This document shows positions 6,860 to 10,974 of a DNA stretch of 10,974 bases, piece after piece (within the stretch, counting starts at the first letter, position 1; every line of letters starts with the position of its first letter). This DNA is from Bacillota bacterium (GTDB lineage Bacteria; Bacillota; Clostridia; Christensenellales; Borkfalkiaceae). Location of the stretch: contig JAEYEN010000110.1 of the NCBI GenBank assembly GCA_023403375.1, forward strand, positions 1 to 10,974, written 5' to 3'. A model generated the notes under the pieces. It was not told the DNA's origin, ran no database searches, and saw only the letters and a list, made by a program, of their open reading frames with translations. The position numbers and the translations under genes are program-made.

Positions 6860-7059
6860 TATTAAATAATTATAATAATATAAATAAGTTTTCGTTATAG
6901 TGAAAAAACGGTAAAAGCGTTTTTGCGGCATTGTAAAAAGCACGGCAAAAGAAAAACGCCGTTCCGTTAAATATGCAGTTCGCCGCACAAATCGGGGTAA
7001 AAACGCAAATAAAACGAGTAAAAAAATTAAAGAAATAAGTCGAGCGTAAAAGTAAAAAT

Positions 7060-7094
7060 AAAAAGCAGTTATCCGTTAAAGAAAACTGCTTTTT
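7060..7094 (-). terminator. intrinsic terminator of the 429-residue membrane-protein gene
   Basis: An 11-bp perfect stem (7060-7070 with 7084-7094; core AGCAGTT/AACTGCT) and a 13-base loop. The - strand 3' side ends in T5-A-T5, about 100 bases after the stop codon at 7195. The + strand 3' side ends in six T, so it could also work in that direction, although no + strand gene is seen upstream. Confidence 0.8.
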
Positions 7095-7194
7095 TAATAC
7101 TTTTTAAATGTTTTTTGATTTTAATTAAAGCCGAATAAAATTAAATCCAGATAAAACAGGTCGTACTTTTTCTGACTTTCAGTATATACTTTTA

Positions 7195-8484
7195 TTATTT
7201 CTTTTTTACGCCGACCGTTCTGATTCTTGCGATAAAGGTTGCCAGCGCAAAGAAGAAGAATGCCGCAAACGCCGCTACAACGTAAAGGTTTTCAAGATAA
7301 ATTACATAGTAGCTGATAGAAACGGGGAGAAGCAAGAATACCCAGTTTACTAAATCGCCGATATGTACTTTTTTGGATTTGATGCCGAGTATCATAACGA
7401 TAAAGCCGACGACAACGCCTACGATTAGCGTTATCATTATAAACATAAGCGGAATGAAGTAAGCGTAAAGTTTACCGCCGCCTTTTATAAAGTCGAACAA
7501 AACGCTTATAAAACCGAAAGTATACGCGTTATAAACGATTACCGCTATTGCCACTGAAACGAAAACCAGAGCGGCAACGTCGTACTTTTTAACAAAAGTT
7601 TTAAAGTATCCGCCGTTTTCCGCGGGCGTTTCTTCTTCGGGTTTAACGAAGAGTAATCTTCTTGCCAGATAAACTATTATCGTGATAGCAGTTACAACCG
7701 CCCACGCAATCATATAAGAGGTTCTCGCTTTATACAGGAAGATTATATGGATAAGTATAACGGGCAGGCTTACGAACAGAGAGTTAAGCGTAACGTCAAG
7801 CATATTTATGCGCTTGTCGCTGAACTGTATCGCCGCCGCGATAACGAAAACGACTCCGCAAAGGATAATTCCGATTTTGGTTTTTTCCAAAGGATTTTCG
7901 TACGTGGTAACAACGCGTTCCATAAAGTTTGCGTTGTTTATGAGATAGTAAACGGAAATCGTAAGCATGGAAACAAGCAAAATCAAAAGGAAAGAATATT
8001 TCTTGAACAAAGCGGTGTAATATCCGCCAAGCGCGTTTTCGCCCGAAAGTTTCTCTTTTTCGCCAATCATATAATAGTAAACGGCGAGAACGGACAGGAA
8101 CAAACCGATAACGATTAGCAATACCGCAATGGTAGTTCTTAAAACGGTGAAAATGCGGTGAGTTGCGGCAAGATAAATTATGTAACTTATTCCGCCGAGC
8201 ACCATCGAGAAACAGAGCGGATGCGCAAGATTAAGCAACTTCATTTTTATGCTTGACGCTATGTATATAAACACTACGACGGCGCAAACGCCTATTCCGC
8301 ATAAAGTAAAAATGAAAGTGGTGTTTTTTACACCTAACAGGGCGGTAAGTACGTTGTAATCGTGGTTAATTACCAGTAAAAGCAAAATAACCATAGAGAA
8401 AAGCAACGTGGGAATGTAATATCCCTTTTTCGTAAACTCCGAAAAATAACGGCAGTTTACCTTTCTTTCGGCATTGTTTTCCAT
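7195..8484 (-). CDS. polytopic membrane protein of unknown function with three internal repeats
   Basis: I do not recognise a family. The 429 residues contain about twelve hydrophobic helices separated by short Lys/Glu-rich loops, with no catalytic or binding motif and no signal peptide. The protein divides into three units starting near residues 12, 154 and 292. Each opens with an aromatic-Lys segment (RYFSEFTKKG, GYYTALFKKY, GYFKTFVKKY). Four helices follow in each unit. The third and fourth helices of units 2 and 3 look alike (NMLDVTLNSLFVSLPVILIH versus HIGDLVNWVFLLLPVSISYY). The two linkers are also similar (SGENALGGYY, PAENGGYF). The start has AGAGG 6 bases upstream of the ATG. It appears to be a single-gene unit with its own promoter and terminator. 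It could be a transporter-like or scaffold protein; no function is assigned. Confidence 0.85.
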   Translation of the reverse strand: MENNAERKVNCRYFSEFTKKGYYIPTLLFSMVILLLLVINHDYNVLTALLGVKNTTFIFTLCGIGVCAVVVFIYIASSIKMKLLNLAHPLCFSMVLGGISYIIYLAATHRIFTVLRTTIAVLLIVIGLFLSVLAVYYYMIGEKEKLSGENALGGYYTALFKKYSFLLILLVSMLTISVYYLINNANFMERVVTTYENPLEKTKIGIILCGVVFVIAAAIQFSDKRINMLDVTLNSLFVSLPVILIHIIFLYKARTSYMIAWAVVTAITIIVYLARRLLFVKPEEETPAENGGYFKTFVKKYDVAALVFVSVAIAVIVYNAYTFGFISVLFDFIKGGGKLYAYFIPLMFIMITLIVGVVVGFIVMILGIKSKKVHIGDLVNWVFLLLPVSISYYVIYLENLYVVAAFAAFFFFALATFIARIRTVGVKKK

Positions 8485-8534
8485 ATAAAACCTCTGAAAT
8501 AAGTTTTTTGCAACATAAAAAACGTATATATATA

Positions 8535-8563
8535 TTTATAATATATTTTAAATAAAAATTCAA
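8535..8563 (-). promoter_or_regulatory. sigma-A-type promoter of the membrane-protein gene
   Basis: On the - strand, TTGAAT (8563-8558), 17 bases, then TATAAA (8540-8535). The predicted start is near 8528, giving a leader of about 44 bases that ends in AGAGG before the ATG at 8484. The surrounding DNA is almost pure A/T, which makes chance matches easier. Confidence 0.6.
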
Positions 8564-8642
8564 CTGTTTTAACGCCAAAATTGAAATTTTTACCTATATT
8601 TTGCCGGTATAAGCCGCCGTGGTTAAATAATTTCGCAATAAA

Positions 8643-8658
8643 TATAAAGCGCTTTCAA
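8643..8658 (+). promoter_or_regulatory. candidate CcpA catabolite response element (cre-like palindrome)
   Basis: TATAAAGCGCTTTCAA matches 14 of 16 positions of the cre consensus WTGNAARCGNWWWCAW. Its core AAAGCGCTTT is a perfect palindrome. Only the leading TG of the consensus is missing. It lies 17 bases upstream of the -35 of the methyltransferase-galT promoter, centred about 60 bases before the predicted RNA start. Confidence 0.45.
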
Positions 8659-8675
8659 AAAAAAATTTTAAATAC

Positions 8676-8704
8676 TTGCATTATATCGAACTTTCGTTTA
8701 CAAT
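8676..8704 (+). promoter_or_regulatory. sigma-A-type promoter of the methyltransferase-galT unit
   Basis: TTGCAT (8676-8681), exactly 17 bases, then TACAAT (8699-8704). RNA would start near 8711, immediately at the AAAGGAA ribosome binding site (8708-8714), leaving a very short leader of about 12 bases before the ATG at 8723. Confidence 0.65.
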
Positions 8705-8722
8705 ATAAAAGGAATAAAATTT

Positions 8723-9877
8723 ATGGGAAATACAAAAGATTTATCTGTTACGGTAACCTGTGCTTCCGGCTTGGAACGCGCGCTTAAAAGCGAACTTAAT
8801 CGTCTTAATCTCGGCGACGACAATCTGCCCGCCGTAAACGGCGCGATAACCTTTGACGGCGACTTTTCGGACGTTGCCAAAGCCAACGTTTTTTTAAGAA
8901 CGGCAGACAGGGTTTACATAAAATTAAAACAATTCGAGTGTCTTTCGTTCGACCAACTTTTCGATAACGTAAAATCCATTCCTTTTGAAAATTTTATCGA
9001 CAAAAGGGGAGAAGTCATAGTAGACGGAAACTGCGTTAAAAGCAAGTTGTTCGCAATATCGGCGTGCCAGAAAATCGTGAAAAAAGCCATTGCGGAAAGG
9101 CTTTGCAAAAAGTATTCGTTAAACCGTCTTCCGGAAGACGGCGCGCCCTTCCGCGTCAACTTTTATATATACAAAGACGTTGCCGAAATCAGGCTTAACA
9201 CCAGCGGAACGGGGCTTTACAAGCGCGGATACAGAAATCTCGTGGGTATCGCGCCTATAAAAGAAACGCTTGCGGCAGGTATGCTTTTATACAGCGATTT
9301 TTACTATAAACGCCCTTTCTTCGACCCCTTTTGCGGTTCGGGAACGATACTTATAGAAGCGGCTATGATTGCGCTTTCGGTTGCGCCGGGGTTAAAAAGA
9401 AAATTTGATTTTTTCGCTTTTAAGAACTTCGACAAAAAGGCTTACGACAAAGTGACGGAAGAAGCGAAAGACGGCGAGCACAGAGAAAGAAAACTTGATT
9501 TTTACGGCTTTGACGTGGATGAAAAAGCGGTAAAACTTACGTTAAACCATGCGGAACGCGCAGGCGTGCTGAAAAATATCAACGTTTCGCGCCGCGCCAT
9601 AAAAGATTTTAAAACCGACTTCGATTGCGGAACGATAGTAACCAATCCGCCTTACGGTGACAGGGTTTACGGAAGAAAAGAAGCGGACGAGTGCTATAAG
9701 TATCTCGGAAAAGCGGTGGCGGAAAACAAAGGACTGTCCGCATTCGTTATTACAGACGCAAAAAATTTTGAAAAAATGTTCGGTAAAAAAGCCGACCGCG
9801 TCAGAAAACTGTATAATTCGGAAAAAGAATGTAATTTTTATTATTATTACGCGAATAAAGGAGAGAAGAATGATTGA
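8723..9877 (+). CDS. THUMP-domain class I SAM-dependent RNA methyltransferase (RlmL/YpsC-like)
   Basis: Predicted to methylate a guanine N2 in 23S rRNA, by analogy with the N-terminal half of E. coli RlmL and Bacillus YpsC (COG0116). The N-terminal third (about 6-160) is the ferredoxin-like plus THUMP region that binds RNA, ending in the typical EIRLNTSGTGLYKRGYR (155-171). The Rossmann methyltransferase domain follows: PIKETLAAGML (178-188), SAM-binding motif I DPFCGSGTILIEAA (201-214), motif II GFDVDEKAV (262-270), and the catalytic NPPYG with TNPPYGDR (307-314). At 384 residues it is full length for the single-domain bacterial form and lacks the fused RlmK half. The start has AAAGGAA 8 bases upstream. 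Its last codons overlap galT by 8 bases. The exact target base cannot be read from the sequence. Confidence 0.93.
   Translation: MGNTKDLSVTVTCASGLERALKSELNRLNLGDDNLPAVNGAITFDGDFSDVAKANVFLRTADRVYIKLKQFECLSFDQLFDNVKSIPFENFIDKRGEVIVDGNCVKSKLFAISACQKIVKKAIAERLCKKYSLNRLPEDGAPFRVNFYIYKDVAEIRLNTSGTGLYKRGYRNLVGIAPIKETLAAGMLLYSDFYYKRPFFDPFCGSGTILIEAAMIALSVAPGLKRKFDFFAFKNFDKKAYDKVTEEAKDGEHRERKLDFYGFDVDEKAVKLTLNHAERAGVLKNINVSRRAIKDFKTDFDCGTIVTNPPYGDRVYGRKEADECYKYLGKAVAENKGLSAFVITDAKNFEKMFGKKADRVRKLYNSEKECNFYYYYANKGEKND
9857..9865 (+). promoter_or_regulatory. ribosome binding site of galT inside the methyltransferase gene
   Basis: AAAGGAGAG stands 4 bases before the ATG at 9870, within the last codons of the methyltransferase. 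It supports that start and the 8-base overlap. Confidence 0.8.
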
Positions 9878-10974
9878 CGGAAAAATTTTAACCGAGAAAC
9901 TTTTAAAGTATGCCGAAGCGTTTCTGCATTTGAACAAAAGGGACGAAATTTATTTTCGTAACCTGCTTTTAAGAGAGTTCAGGCTTGGAAGTCCCGCAAA
10001 AGAGTTGCCCGACTTATCGTACGTGGAAAAACTTGACGTTCCGGATGAAGTCGTTGCGGAATTAGAAGAGCACGCAGTGGAAAACGGCATAACGACGGAA
10101 GAGAGCAAGGGACTATACAGCACTTACATAATGGGTATTTTGTCGCCGCTCCCGTCCAAGGTAAACGAAACGTTCTTGAAAATCAAAGAAGAACAGGGCA
10201 TAGAAAAGGCGTGCGAGTATTTTTATAATTTGTCCGTAAAGAACAATTACGTTCAGAAAACGGCGATAGCAAGAAACGTTAAGTGGGAATATAAAGACGG
10301 GGACAGAACGCTTGAAATAACAATCAATTTAAGCAAACCCGAAAAAAACAATAAAGACATAGCCAAACTTTTAACGCAGAAAAAATCCGAAAAATATCCC
10401 GCTTGTCTTTTGTGTAAAGAAAACGAAGGGTTTGAAGGCACGGCAACGCACCCCGCAAGAGAAAATATAAGGACTATTTCTTTAACGCTGGGCGGCGAAC
10501 CGTGGTTCGTTCAGTATTCGCCGTACGCTTATTATAACGAGCATATGATAGCCATATCGGAAAGTCATTCTCCTATGCACATAAAGGCGGACACGATTGC
10601 AAAAGTTTTAGACTTCGTGGACTTTTTCCCCAACTATATGATAGGCTCCAACGCGGCGCTTCCCATAGTCGGCGGTTCGATTTTGGACCACGAACATTTT
10701 CAGGGCGGCGGACACGTTATGCCCATGCATAAAGCGCCGATAAAAAAATCTTTCGTCGCAAAAGACTTCCCGTCGGTAAAAGCAGGTATCGTGGACTGGT
10801 ATAACAGCGTTATAAGGTTAGAAAGTAAAGACAGAGCCGCCGTCAGAGAACTTGCTACGCGCATCGTTGAAAAATGGGAAGATTATACCGACGAAAAGTG
10901 CGGAATATTTGCCGAAACAGGGGGGGTAAAACATAATTCGCTTTCGCCCGTTTGCAGAAAAAACGGCGACGTTT
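9870..10974 (+). CDS. galT: UDP-glucose--hexose-1-phosphate uridylyltransferase, class II, 3' end missing
   Basis: GalT transfers UMP between UDP-glucose and galactose-1-phosphate in the Leloir pathway. The 368 visible codons match the Bacillota-type class (galT_2, normally about 490-500 residues), so roughly the last quarter lies beyond the window. Marks: C179-x2-C182 in PACLLCKENEGF, the substrate region NIRTISL then GGEPWFVQYSPYAYYNEHMI, SHSPMHI, and the active-site DHEHFQGGGH. In that last motif H274-x-H276-x-Q278 is equivalent to the HPHxQ of class I, and H276 is the likely uridylylated nucleophile by analogy. The reading frame is open throughout with no frameshift. Translation is probably coupled to the methyltransferase gene, which it overlaps by 8 bases. 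No galK or galE is seen, but the downstream side is cut. Confidence 0.95.
   Translation, partial: MIDGKILTEKLLKYAEAFLHLNKRDEIYFRNLLLREFRLGSPAKELPDLSYVEKLDVPDEVVAELEEHAVENGITTEESKGLYSTYIMGILSPLPSKVNETFLKIKEEQGIEKACEYFYNLSVKNNYVQKTAIARNVKWEYKDGDRTLEITINLSKPEKNNKDIAKLLTQKKSEKYPACLLCKENEGFEGTATHPARENIRTISLTLGGEPWFVQYSPYAYYNEHMIAISESHSPMHIKADTIAKVLDFVDFFPNYMIGSNAALPIVGGSILDHEHFQGGGHVMPMHKAPIKKSFVAKDFPSVKAGIVDWYNSVIRLESKDRAAVRELATRIVEKWEDYTDEKCGIFAETGGVKHNSLSPVCRKNGDV

Larger units (their letters stand above)
6794..7194. other. 401-base gene-free region between two - strand transcription units
   Basis: No credible coding frame is present. It contains, from low to high coordinate: the rnf promoter(s) (6802-6859); a very AT-rich tract (6841-6890) that could act as an UP element; a cluster of small inverted repeats (6904-6987); an A-rich stretch; the hairpin terminator at 7060-7094; and about 100 AT-rich bases forming the 3' untranslated end of the membrane-protein gene. 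Confidence 0.7.

Noticed and set aside
6825..6860. Rex (NADH-sensing repressor) operator upstream of the rnf operon
   Set aside because: I looked for TTGTGA/TCACAA-type dyads, as Rex control of rnf would make sense, and found none. The only dyad here has a different sequence.
8524..8552. (TA)n tract as a microsatellite or replication-origin AT-rich element
   Set aside because: It is short and coincides with the -10 region of the membrane-protein promoter. No DnaA boxes or iterons accompany it.
8581..8787. 68-codon + strand open frame in the divergent intergenic region
   Set aside because: It runs through the methyltransferase promoter and into that gene in another frame, has no Shine-Dalgarno, and its product is a low-complexity Lys/Ile/Asn string.

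Overview
The window is AT-rich and protein-dense, with strong Shine-Dalgarno sequences on almost every gene. It carries a complete six-subunit Rnf complex in the order rnfC-D-G-E-A-B, preceded by a NusG-domain-II protein and a Gx-transporter-family protein. It also has a class-II (Bacillota-type) galT. Together these suggest an anaerobic, low-GC Bacillota of class Clostridia, probably a gut or uncultured lineage. No phage, IS, CRISPR, tRNA or rRNA was seen.

Layout. (1) 1-644: a leader and a YfcE-like metallophosphoesterase on the + strand. (2) 645-775: a convergent intergenic region with one near-perfect bidirectional terminator (685-714). (3) 776-6793, - strand: one eight-gene operon transcribed NusG-II, Gx_transp, rnfC, rnfD, rnfG, rnfE, rnfA, rnfB. 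The genes overlap or lie at most 10 bases apart. (4) 6794-7194: a 401-base gene-free stretch with the operon promoter(s), several small inverted repeats and a terminator at 7060-7094. (5) 7195-8484, - strand: an unrecognised 429-residue membrane protein that appears to be three copies of a four-helix unit. (6) 8485-8722: a divergent promoter region with a CcpA cre-like palindrome. (7) 8723-10974, + strand: a THUMP-domain RNA methyltransferase overlapping by 8 bases a galT gene that runs off the window.

How the genes work together. The Rnf complex moves electrons between reduced ferredoxin and NAD+ and couples this to ion transport across the membrane. RnfB (many Fe-S clusters) and RnfC (NADH/FMN side plus two 4Fe-4S clusters) face the cytoplasm. 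RnfA and RnfE carry the paired Cys residues that hold the intramembrane Fe-S centre. RnfD and RnfG carry the SGAT/TGAT threonines for covalent FMN. The ApbE-type flavin transferase that would load these FMNs is not in the window and must be encoded elsewhere. The two leading genes are frequent neighbours of rnf/apbE in clostridia, but their exact job is unknown.

Points most worth a second look: the triplicated membrane protein; the start of the rnf operon, where the best promoter would produce a leaderless mRNA; and the cre-like site ahead of the methyltransferase-galT pair.
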